A DNA stretch of 64,000 nt. It comes from an uncultured Coriobacteriia bacterium (GTDB lineage: Bacteria; Actinomycetota; Coriobacteriia; Coriobacteriales; Eggerthellaceae). Under the pieces are notes generated by a model, which was not told where the DNA came from, made no database searches, and worked only from the letters and a program-made list of their open reading frames with translations. The position numbers and the translations under genes are program-made. This document shows, piece by piece, positions 24,777-31,535 of the stretch; positions within the stretch are counted from its first letter, which is position 1, and each line of letters begins with the position of its first letter. Where the stretch lies: the NCBI GenBank assembly GCA_949288145.1, contig CASEJD010000024.1, positions 1 through 64,000 on the forward strand. Reading direction: 5' to 3'.

Positions 24777-25316
24777 CTACAGCTCCAGCTCGTACAGGTC
24801 GAAGTCGTCCCAGCCGGTGTCCTCGTAGTAGAGCTGCACGTGGGAGATGTGCTTAAAGCCCACGCGCTCGTACAGGCGGGCAGCGGGGGCGTTGCCGTCG
24901 ATGACGTCGAGGCGCAGCGCGCGGGCGCCCGCCTCGCGGCATATGTCGGCGGCGGCGCGCATGAGCGTGGTGCCGATGCCCTTGCCCTGATGGCGCGCGG
25001 ACACGGCAACGAGGTGCGCCACCATGGCCTCGCCTTCGTTCGCAGGCACTCTCCATGGGGCGGTGTCGTAGCCGTCGGGGCGCGCGTGGTCGAGCACCAT
25101 GCCGCCCACGACCTCGTCGTCCAGCAGTGCGATGTACAGCGAGCCCGCTTCGATGTCCTCTGCCAACATGGGACGCGAAGGCCACACGTCCTTCTCCCAA
25201 CGCGGGCTTTCCTTCTTGCCGTCCAGATCGTCGATGAGCTGGTAGTAGAACGCGAGCGTGGCGTCGAGGTCGTCCGGCGTGGCCGGGCGAATGGTCAGGT
25301 TGTCAAGGCTGGGCAT
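24777..25316 (-). CDS. GNAT-family N-acetyltransferase
   Basis: Single GNAT domain of 179 residues: LTIRPATPDDLDATLAFYY at the N-terminus, acetyl-CoA loop VSARHQGKGIGTTLMRAAAD (R/Q-x2-G-x-G/A motif), and ALRLDVIDGNAPAARLYERV followed by GFKHISHVQLYY as motif B. ATG 25316 has AAGGAG 6 bases upstream. Acceptor substrate unknown. It sits between the tRNA-Arg pair and citrate synthase, apparently as its own unit. Confidence 0.88.
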   Translation of the reverse strand: MPSLDNLTIRPATPDDLDATLAFYYQLIDDLDGKKESPRWEKDVWPSRPMLAEDIEAGSLYIALLDDEVVGGMVLDHARPDGYDTAPWRVPANEGEAMVAHLVAVSARHQGKGIGTTLMRAAADICREAGARALRLDVIDGNAPAARLYERVGFKHISHVQLYYEDTGWDDFDLYELEL

Positions 25317-25363
25317 GGCGGCTCCTTGTTCGTTTAGACATCCAGCAGGCAGCACGGTAGCAC

Positions 25364-25389
25364 AAAAAAGGGGCGGCCGTGGCCGCCCC
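25364..25389 (-). terminator. Citrate synthase terminator
   Basis: A 9-bp perfect stem (25370-25378/25381-25389) with T6 on the minus strand, 20 bases after the gltA stop. Confidence 0.9.
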
Positions 25390-25408
25390 GGAGTGTGCGA
25401 TTGCGCGG

Positions 25409-26761
25409 TTAGCGCTCGTCGATCGGCACGTACTCCTTGCGCTGACGCACCGTGGACTTGTACGCCGGGCGGATGATGCGCTTGCCGCTCACGAGCTCTT
25501 CGAAGCGGTGCGCGGCCCAGCCCGCCATGCGGCCGCATGCGAACAGCGGCGTGAAGATGTCCTCGGGGATGCCCATCATGGAGTACACGAAGCCCGAGTA
25601 CATGTCCACGTTCGCGCACATGTCCTTCTTCGTGCCCTTGACGTTAAGAATGACCTCGGGCGCCAGGCGCTCGATGCTCTCGAGCAGCTTGTACTCGGCC
25701 TCGAACTCCGTGCCCTTCGCCATCTCGGAGGCGAACTTCTTGCAGATGAGCGCGCGCGGGTCGGACAGCGTGTAGACCGCGTGGCCCATGCCATAGACGA
25801 GGCCGCTGTGGTCGTAGGCTTCCTTGCGGACAATCTTGGCCAGGTAGTCGGCCACTTCGTCGTCGTTCTCCCAGTCCTTCACGTTCTCTTTGATCTCGCG
25901 CTGCATGGCGAGGACCTGGTGGTTCGCGCCGCCGTGCTTGCTGCCTTTGAGCGAGCCGATGGCCGCGGCATACGCGGAGTACGGGTCGGTGTCAGCGGAG
26001 GACAGCACGCGCGTCGTGAACGTGGAGTTGTTGCCGCCGCCATGCTCGGCGTGCAGGCACAGCATGATGTCGAGCATGCGCGCTTCCTCGGTCGTGAAGT
26101 GGCGGTCCGGGCGCAGCATGGACAGGATGGTCTCGGCCGTGGACTGGCCGGGGATGAAGCGGTGCATGATCATGGACTCGTTGTTGAAGCGCGAGCGCTT
26201 CGCGTAGTACGTGAGCACCATGATGCGCGGCAGGCGCGAGATGAGCGACAGCGCGGTCGTGATCTCATGATCGAACGAGCGGACTTCGGCGTCGGGGTCG
26301 TAGCCGTAGAGCAGCAGGACCGAGCGCGCGAGCACGTTCATGATGTCGGGCGGTGTATTGCGCATGATCATGGACGCCGTGAAGCCGTCAGGTAGCTCGC
26401 GGAAGCTGTCGATGACAGTGATGAACTCGCGCAGCTGCTCTTCGGTGGGCAGCTCGCCCATGAGCAGCAGGTACACGATCTCTTCGTAGGCGAAGCGGCC
26501 GTCGAGCGGTGCGCGCTGCAGGAGATCGTCGATGCGGTAGCCGCGGAAGGTGAGCACGCCTTCGTCGGGGCGCTTGTCGCCGTCGGAGAGCACGTAGCCG
26601 TGGACGTTGGAGATGTTCGTGACGCCCGCGATGACGCCCGAGCCGTCGGCGTTGCGCAGGCCGCGCTTGACGCGGTACTGCTCGTAGAACGACGGATCGA
26701 TGGAGTTGACCTCGGTGAAGCGGTCGTACAGGTTGATTTTTTCCTCAAGCTCAAGCGTCAT
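25409..26761 (-). CDS. gltA: Citrate synthase
   Basis: Condenses acetyl-CoA and oxaloacetate to citrate. The 450 residues carry the three catalytic segments: HAEHGGGNNSTFTTRVLSS (first His), GMGHAVYTLSDPRA (second His) and ANVDMYSGFVYSMMGIP (catalytic Asp), plus GSLKGSKHGGANHQ. The N-terminus (ELEEKINLYDRFTEVNSIDP) resembles the longer Firmicutes/Coriobacteria type. In such anaerobes it likely feeds an oxidative branch to 2-oxoglutarate for glutamate. It is monocistronic with its own terminator. Confidence 0.95.
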   Translation of the reverse strand: MTLELEEKINLYDRFTEVNSIDPSFYEQYRVKRGLRNADGSGVIAGVTNISNVHGYVLSDGDKRPDEGVLTFRGYRIDDLLQRAPLDGRFAYEEIVYLLLMGELPTEEQLREFITVIDSFRELPDGFTASMIMRNTPPDIMNVLARSVLLLYGYDPDAEVRSFDHEITTALSLISRLPRIMVLTYYAKRSRFNNESMIMHRFIPGQSTAETILSMLRPDRHFTTEEARMLDIMLCLHAEHGGGNNSTFTTRVLSSADTDPYSAYAAAIGSLKGSKHGGANHQVLAMQREIKENVKDWENDDEVADYLAKIVRKEAYDHSGLVYGMGHAVYTLSDPRALICKKFASEMAKGTEFEAEYKLLESIERLAPEVILNVKGTKKDMCANVDMYSGFVYSMMGIPEDIFTPLFACGRMAGWAAHRFEELVSGKRIIRPAYKSTVRQRKEYVPIDER

Positions 26762-26937
26762 GGCGAGCCCTTTCTTCCCAAGACGACGGAAGGCGGCAAG
26801 ACGTGCGTCCGCCCCGTCTGCTTGAGGGCATTCTAGGCGCGTTGTGCTTTCGACAGGGTTACAGATTGGTACATTTCGACCAGCGCTGCAGTCGGAAAAC
26901 CGGGCGGCAGGAAGTCGGCCGCCTTGGTGCGCGCACG

Positions 26938-26961
26938 AAAACGGGGCCCTCCCGGGCCCCG
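26938..26961 (-). terminator. marR terminator
   Basis: An 8-bp perfect stem (26942-26949/26954-26961) with TTTT on the minus strand (26938-26941), 66 bases after the marR stop. Confidence 0.8.
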
Positions 26962-27026
26962 CGTGGCGGCTACGGCGCTCCGTTGCTGAAGTATGGCTGC
27001 GTGTGCGAGCCGGGCGGCTCGAGGCG

Positions 27027-27641
27027 CTATGCTTCCTCCGCTTCCTCGGCGTCGTCGCGCTTGGAGCGGCTCTTCTCGGACAGGTCGTCGTCGAGCTTCG
27101 CGATGAGCTTGTCCATGATGGCGGCGAACTGCTCCTTCTCCTCCTCGGTCAGGACGGAGAACACGTCGGCGGCGCTCTTCTTGCGGTCCTCCGCCACCTT
27201 TTCCGCGCGACGGCGGCCGGCGTCGGTCAGGAAGACGTTGACGACGCGCTTATCCTCTTCGTTGTGGCGGCGAACCACCAGCTCAGACGCCTCGAGCTTG
27301 TCGAGGGCTTCGGACAGTGACTGCGGGCGGATGCCGAGCAGGTAGGCCAGGTCCTTCTGGCTCGTGCCGTCCTGCATCATGAGGATGGCGAGCACGCGGT
27401 TCTGGCCGTGGCGGCCGGAGCCACCGTGGCACTTGTGGTTGCCGTAGCCGTGCGTCGCCTCGGTGTCGCCGAACGCCATGGCGTTGCGGCCGGAGCGATG
27501 GCCGTGGCAGCAGTGCCCGGCGTGGCGCTTCTCGCCGCCCTGCTCGTCCATGCGTCGCTTCACGTGGGCGCGGCGGCTGCGGCGGGACAGGACGCTGGCG
27601 CGCTGCAGTTGGTGCATGAGCTCTTCGTTGTCGATAGCCAT
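27027..27641 (-). CDS. MarR-family regulator with His/Cys-rich insert
   Basis: Winged-helix regulator of 204 residues. The MarR core starts about residue 78 (GQNRVLAILMMQDGTSQKDL, then RPQSLSEALDKLEASELVVR, then NEEDKRVVNVFLTDAG, the wing). Residues 40-79 are unusual: within 40 residues there are nine His and three Cys (HAGHCCHGHRS..., ...HGYGNHKCHGGSGRHG), which looks like a metal- or heme-responsive region. ATG 27641 follows AAAGGAGG. A palindrome overlaps its promoter and is probably an autoregulatory operator. The MFS gene upstream on the same strand is its likely partner. Confidence 0.85.
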   Translation of the reverse strand: MAIDNEELMHQLQRASVLSRRSRRAHVKRRMDEQGGEKRHAGHCCHGHRSGRNAMAFGDTEATHGYGNHKCHGGSGRHGQNRVLAILMMQDGTSQKDLAYLLGIRPQSLSEALDKLEASELVVRRHNEEDKRVVNVFLTDAGRRRAEKVAEDRKKSAADVFSVLTEEEKEQFAAIMDKLIAKLDDDLSEKSRSKRDDAEEAEEA

Positions 27642-27710
27642 AGAGGCCTCCTTTTGTCGTGCCGCGTTGCCGGGAGGGGGTCGGCGGCGGTCCTGTGTCA
27701 CGGTGCAAAT

Positions 27711-27751
27711 TTAATCAGGTACCGAACTAATAAACAATCAGGTACCTGATT
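27711..27751 (-). promoter_or_regulatory. marR operator: two AATCAGGTACC sites
   Basis: A perfect 16-bp palindrome (27736-27751, AATCAGGTACCTGATT) and a half-site copy, AATCAGGTACC (27713-27723), lie 70-110 bases upstream of marR. On the minus strand, the TTGTTT (27732-27737 complement) and TTAAAT-like boxes overlap them. This is the expected layout for MarR self-repression. Confidence 0.65.
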
Positions 27752-27879
27752 AATTCACAGAACGCACAAAGCTCGCCCCGACGACGCGAGGTGGGGTTGG
27801 GGGGTGCTGGATGGCGCCGTGGGGCTTTGGCGCGCGATGTCGCGATGGGGTGTTGGCGCGCGGTGGCGCGGTTCGGGCT

Positions 27880-29097
27880 TTACGCGCCCGCCTCTTGGCT
27901 GGCAGGCTTGATCTGGTCGTAGTGGCGTGTGATGAAGAAGACCACGTAGGCGGTCGTTGCCACGGCGAAGACGGTGAAGATGACGAAGATCGTCGGGAAG
28001 TCGAGCACTTCCGTAAGCGCGCCAGCGCCCGTGTTCATGATGGTGGAGAACACGTAGGCGGCGAGGTTTACCGCCGAGACGATGGGCGCCGTCTCGGCTG
28101 CCGTGGCGGTGCGCAGCAACAGGCGCAGCGTGGTGGACGTGCCAATGCCCATGGACAGGCTGAACACCAGGCATGCGAAGAACGCGCCCGGCATGGAGCC
28201 CATGCTCACGAAGGGTATGAGCATCGCGTTCGACGAGATGAAGCAGCCCATGCCGATCAACAGCGACGTGCGCGCGCGGAAGCGCGAGGCGATGGGGCCG
28301 CCGAGCACGGTGAGCGATGCGAACGAGAGGATGAGCGCGGCGACAAGCGTGCTGTCGGTGTGCAGGTTCACCGTGGCGATGGGCGCGCTGTAGGACTGGA
28401 AGAAGCTGCCGACTGTCCACGTGGTCGAGTAGACGACCGCGGCGAGCGGGAAAACGACCTTCGCGGCAGGGGGCACCGCGGCGTTCGGCTTGAGCGTGGG
28501 CCCGAGCGGGTCTTTCTCCTCCACCGTTTCGGGCAGTGCGACGGTGGAGACGAGCGACGCCGCTAGCACGGCGATGATGAATCCGTACGAGGCGGCGTAC
28601 GAAGGAACGATGCCGTAGATGAGACCCGACCCGAGCGACCCGACGAGCAGGCCGAGCTGCGGGCACGTGGCGGAGACGATGGAGCCCCAGGACAGGTGGA
28701 ATTCCGCGATGCAGTCGATGGCGGAAGAGGCGACGTTGCCCATGCCGATGCCACAGGCGATGCCCTGGAACAAGCGCCCGGTGTAGAGCATCGGCGCGCC
28801 GTCGGCGAGCATGAGCAGCACGCAGCCGATGAGCGAGCTGGCAAGCGCGATGCGCACGATGGGCTTGCGACCGACGGCGTTCGACACGCGCCCGAACACC
28901 AGGAGCATGGAGATGACGCCCGCCAGGTACGCGAGCAGCATGATGGTGAGGTCCATGTTCGACAGGCCGAACTGCGCCTGGTATGCGGAGTACAGCGGCA
29001 CCGGAACCGCCGAAGCGGCGAAGACGCTGACGAACGCCACCGTGGCGACGATGAACCCGCGCATCCCCTGCTGGCGCGTGAGCGTGGCCTTGCGCAT
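27880..29097 (-). CDS. MFS transporter beside the MarR regulator
   Basis: A 405-residue, 12-helix-type carrier. Motif A is VFGRVSNAVGRKPIVR in the helix 2-3 loop. YTGRLFQGIACGIGMGNVAS and ATCPQLGLLVGSLGSGLIYG correspond to helices 4 and 5. ATG 29097 follows GGAGGGG. It is upstream of marR on the same strand, with 238 bases between, including the operator, so marR has its own promoter. A role in export of a compound sensed by the MarR protein is likely; substrate unknown. Confidence 0.85.
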   Translation of the reverse strand: MRKATLTRQQGMRGFIVATVAFVSVFAASAVPVPLYSAYQAQFGLSNMDLTIMLLAYLAGVISMLLVFGRVSNAVGRKPIVRIALASSLIGCVLLMLADGAPMLYTGRLFQGIACGIGMGNVASSAIDCIAEFHLSWGSIVSATCPQLGLLVGSLGSGLIYGIVPSYAASYGFIIAVLAASLVSTVALPETVEEKDPLGPTLKPNAAVPPAAKVVFPLAAVVYSTTWTVGSFFQSYSAPIATVNLHTDSTLVAALILSFASLTVLGGPIASRFRARTSLLIGMGCFISSNAMLIPFVSMGSMPGAFFACLVFSLSMGIGTSTTLRLLLRTATAAETAPIVSAVNLAAYVFSTIMNTGAGALTEVLDFPTIFVIFTVFAVATTAYVVFFITRHYDQIKPASQEAGA

Positions 29098-29176
29098 GTT
29101 TCCCCTCCATGTTGCTCTCCACTTGCCGCCGCCATTGTGAAGGGGATCTCCGCAGGGTTCAAGGGGGTTTAAAAAT

Positions 29177-29240
29177 GAAAAACGCCCGAGGGTTTCGGGC
29201 GTTCAGATAACCTGGCGGAGGAAGTAGGGTTCGCCTTCGT
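29177..29240 (-). pseudogene. tRNA-Ser 3'-end remnant with its own terminator
   Basis: TGGCGGAGGAAGTAGG at 29213-29228 repeats the CCA/acceptor/T-stem end of the tRNA-Ser(UGA) gene located 200 bases away, in the same orientation. Just beyond it (29177-29203) is an 8-bp hairpin plus T-run terminator. The rest of the tRNA is missing, so this is a fragment. Confidence 0.65.
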
Positions 29241-29255
29241 CAAGGCGCAAGGCCT

Positions 29256-29335
29256 CAAAATGCTTCGCATTTTGCCCCGGCTAGAGCCGGGGTGACAAAG
29301 GCGGCGAGCGCTGTATCGTCTTACGATACAGCGCT
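29256..29335. repeat. Three consecutive perfect hairpins between tRNA-Ser and its remnant
   Basis: Stems: 29256-29263/29267-29274 (8 bp), 29275-29282/29285-29292 (8 bp) and 29307-29319/29323-29335 (13 bp, loop CTT). Together they fill an 80-base interval with no reading frame of note. Confidence 0.8.
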
Positions 29336-29379
29336 GGTCGAACCGTGGCTTCTCAGCCTCAACCTCAGTCATAGGAAAC

Positions 29380-29404
29380 AAAAACGCCCCAAGTAGGGGC
29401 GTTT
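29380..29404 (-). terminator. tRNA-Ser(UGA) terminator
   Basis: A 9-bp perfect stem (29382-29390/29396-29404) with T-run on the minus strand, 11 bases after the tRNA end. Confidence 0.85.
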
Positions 29405-29414
29405 CCGTTTCCTA

Positions 29415-29502
29415 TGGCGGAGGAAGTAGGATTCGAACCCACGGAACCTTGCGGCTCAACAGTTTTCAAGACTGCCGCCTTCAACCACTCGGCCATTCCT
29501 CC
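29415..29502 (-). tRNA. tRNA-Ser(UGA)
   Basis: An 88-nt class II tRNA with long variable arm and encoded CCA: acceptor GGAGGAA/TTCCTCC, anticodon stem CAGT/ACTG with loop CTTGAAA giving TGA, and T-arm GTGGGTTCGAATCCTAC. Confidence 0.95.
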
Positions 29503-29567
29503 GTGTTGTGTTCGTGTGCTCGCGGGAGCGCTTCGAACTCGGCACAGGATAGCATACAATTGTGCGC

Positions 29568-30056
29568 ATGACTGACGAAGACTATATGCGCTTGGCGCTT
29601 GAGCAGGCGCGCAAGGCCGCTGAGCTGGACGAAGTCCCCATTGGGGCGGTGGTTGTGTACGCGCCGGTTGACAAGGGCACGCGCCGCCCGTTGGCGGAGC
29701 CGCGGGTGATCGCGCGGGCGTTCAACCGTCGCGAGATCGATCGAAACCCATCGGGGCATGCGGAGTTCTTGGCGATGCTGGACGCTGCACGCGAACTCGA
29801 TGCATGGCGACTCATGGGCTGCACGGTGTACGTGACGCTCGAGCCGTGCATCATGTGCGCGGGGCTCATGCACCAGGCGCGCGTTGACCGGTGCGTGTTC
29901 GGCGCGAGCGACCAGAAGGCGGGCGCGCTTGGCACGCTGTACTCCATCCACGCCGACGAGCGGTTGAACCACACGTTCGAGGCAAAGGGCGGTGTCCTCG
30001 AGGAGGAATGCCGCACGCTCCTGACGGACTTTTTCAAGAGAAAGCGGAAGAAATGA
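29568..30056 (+). CDS. tadA: tRNA adenosine deaminase
   Basis: Edits A34 to inosine in tRNA-Arg(ACG), two copies of which are encoded at 24.4-24.6 kb. The zinc deaminase motifs are clear: [10 protein letters not shown] (HxE) and LEPCIMCAG (PCxxC). About 162 residues, with an insertion TRRPLAEPR in the first half. ATG 29568 has no Shine-Dalgarno; TACAAT at 29555-29560 ends seven bases before it, which suggests a leaderless mRNA. A GTG at 29562 is a possible alternative. Its stop overlaps the ispE start (ATGA). Confidence 0.93.
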   Translation: MTDEDYMRLALEQARKAAELDEVPIGAVVVYAPVDKGTRRPLAEPRVIARAFNRREIDRNPSGHAEFLAMLDAARELDAWRLMGCTVYVTLEPCIMCAGLMHQARVDRCVFGASDQKAGALGTLYSIHADERLNHTFEAKGGVLEEECRTLLTDFFKRKRKK

Positions 30057-31099
30057 GCGAACAGACCGAGCGCGATGCCGAACGTTGTCCCGCCGACGGC
30101 GGGAATGCTGCTGGTGCGGATGCCGGTGCGGACAGCGCCGTGATCGATGAGGCGGTCGCCACGGCGCGCGCGGCCCGTGTGAAGGGGAGTCCGGCTGCCA
30201 TCAAGGTGATTGCGCCGGCGAAAGTGAACCTGCATCTGGGCGTGGGCCCGGCGGGTGCCGACGGCTTCCATGAGGTCGAAACGGTGTTGCACGCGCTCGC
30301 GCTTCATGACGTGCTGTACGTGCAGCCTTCGGCGGCTGCTTCCGGGAGCGGGTTGACACTCGAACTGACGTGCACGTTCCACGAGGGCTTGCCGGCGGTG
30401 GAGATCGCGCAAGAGGACAACCTGGCGTACCGCGCGGTCGTCGCGCTCGCGCATGCTGTGGGGCGTCAAGAGGACGAGCACCTCACGATGCTGCTTGAGA
30501 AGCGGATTCCCGTGCAGGCCGGCCTGGGCGGCGGGTCGTCCAACGCCGCGGCGGCGCTCGTTGGCGCGGCGCGCGCATGGGGTATCTCTGCCGACGATCC
30601 GCGCATCGAGGCCACGGCGCGCACGCTCGGCGCCGACGTGGCGTTCTTCCTTCATGGCGGCTGCGGTCTGTACCGCGGAAGGGGAGACGAGCTTGTTCAC
30701 GCGCTCACGCCCTCGAAGCGCTCGGTCGTGCTCGTGAAGCCGGACGCCGGCGTATCAACCGCGCGTGCGTACGCCGCGTTCGATGCGGACCCGCAGTACG
30801 TGAGCGCGGAAGAGCGCGCGGCGCTGGCAGAGGCGGAGGACGCTTCGGCGGTGGCCCTGCGCAACAACCTGGCGCCGGCGGCGGAGGCACTCGTCCCCGA
30901 GCTTGCGGACGTCCGCGCATGGTTGGAAGGGCAGCCTGGCGTGGAAGCAGCTATGCTCTCGGGCAGCGGGTCGGCTACGTTCGCGGTGTGCGAATCGCTC
31001 GATGCTGCGTTCGCTGCGGCGACTGCGGCGGGCAAGCGCGGATGGTGGGCTCGCGCGACCGCGCTCTCATCCGCCCGCACGGCGGTCATCCCGCGCTAA
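30053..31099 (+). CDS. ispE: 4-diphosphocytidyl-2-C-methyl-D-erythritol kinase
   Basis: GHMP-family kinase of the MEP isoprenoid pathway: phosphorylates CDP-ME. The 348 residues include AIKVIAPAKVNLHLGVGPAG, the ATP loop IPVQAGLGGGSSNAAAALVG, and AAMLSGSGSATFAVCE near the C-terminus. About 50 residues at the N-terminus precede the conserved core and look low-complexity. It overlaps tadA by four bases (ATGA), so it is translationally coupled. Confidence 0.94.
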   Translation: MSEQTERDAERCPADGGNAAGADAGADSAVIDEAVATARAARVKGSPAAIKVIAPAKVNLHLGVGPAGADGFHEVETVLHALALHDVLYVQPSAAASGSGLTLELTCTFHEGLPAVEIAQEDNLAYRAVVALAHAVGRQEDEHLTMLLEKRIPVQAGLGGGSSNAAAALVGAARAWGISADDPRIEATARTLGADVAFFLHGGCGLYRGRGDELVHALTPSKRSVVLVKPDAGVSTARAYAAFDADPQYVSAEERAALAEAEDASAVALRNNLAPAAEALVPELADVRAWLEGQPGVEAAMLSGSGSATFAVCESLDAAFAAATAAGKRGWWARATALSSARTAVIPR

Positions 31100-31127
31100 C
31101 GCGCTCAAGCACAGCTGAGTAGGTTTG

Positions 31128-31213
31128 GGTTCGAATCCCTTCAAGCGCAAAAGCGCCCCTGCAGGATGATCCCGCAGGGGCGCATGTGATTTCTGGCGGA
31201 GAGTTAGGGATTC
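31128..31213. repeat. 86-bp direct repeat, copy 1 (tRNA-Ser 3' end plus terminator)
   Basis: 83 of 86 bases are identical to 31321-31406. It contains GGTTCGAATCCC, a 10-bp terminator stem (31153-31162/31174-31183, T4 on the minus strand) and TGGCGGAGAGTTAGGGATTC, the 3' end of the tRNA-Ser(GCU) gene without the rest of the tRNA. Confidence 0.85.
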
Positions 31214-31215
31214 CC

Positions 31216-31298
31216 GCGCCCCGCTGCGCGGGGCGCTCAACCCCTCCCTCGCAAGCTCGGTCGGGCGAAACGCTAAAAACGCGCCACTGGCGCGTTTT
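31216..31298. repeat. Hairpin pair inside the tRNA-Ser(GCU) duplication
   Basis: A 9-bp perfect stem at 31216-31224/31228-31236 and a bidirectional terminator-like stem at 31276-31285/31289-31298 (AAAA and TTTT at the flanks). Confidence 0.8.
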
Positions 31299-31320
31299 CT
31301 TCACGTGTTTCCACCTCATC

Positions 31321-31406
31321 GGTTCGAATCCCTTCGAACGCAAAAGCGCCCCTGTAGGATGATCCCGCAGGGGCGCATGTGATTTCTGGCGGAGAGTTAG
31401 GGATTC
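31321..31406. repeat. 86-bp direct repeat, copy 2 (terminator plus tRNA-Ser 3' end)
   Basis: Copy adjoining the intact tRNA-Ser(GCU); the terminator stem 31346-31355/31367-31376 with T4 on the minus strand serves that tRNA. Offset from copy 1 is exactly 193 bp. Confidence 0.85.
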
Positions 31407-31477
31407 GAACCCTAGATGCCCTTGTGGGGCATACTCACTTAGCAGGCGAGCACCTTCGGCCTCTCGGTCAACTCTCC
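31387..31477 (-). tRNA. tRNA-Ser(GCU)
   Basis: A 91-nt class II tRNA with encoded CCA: acceptor GGAGAGT/ACTCTCC, anticodon stem CTCGC/GTGAG with loop CTGCTAA giving GCT, long variable arm ATGCCCCACAAGGGCAT, and T-arm TAGGGTTCGAATCCCTA. Confidence 0.95.
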
Positions 31478-31535
31478 AGAAGTAAATCGGCTGACTATGA
31501 TACCCTGCAATCAATCATCTTGCAAGGAGGAACTT

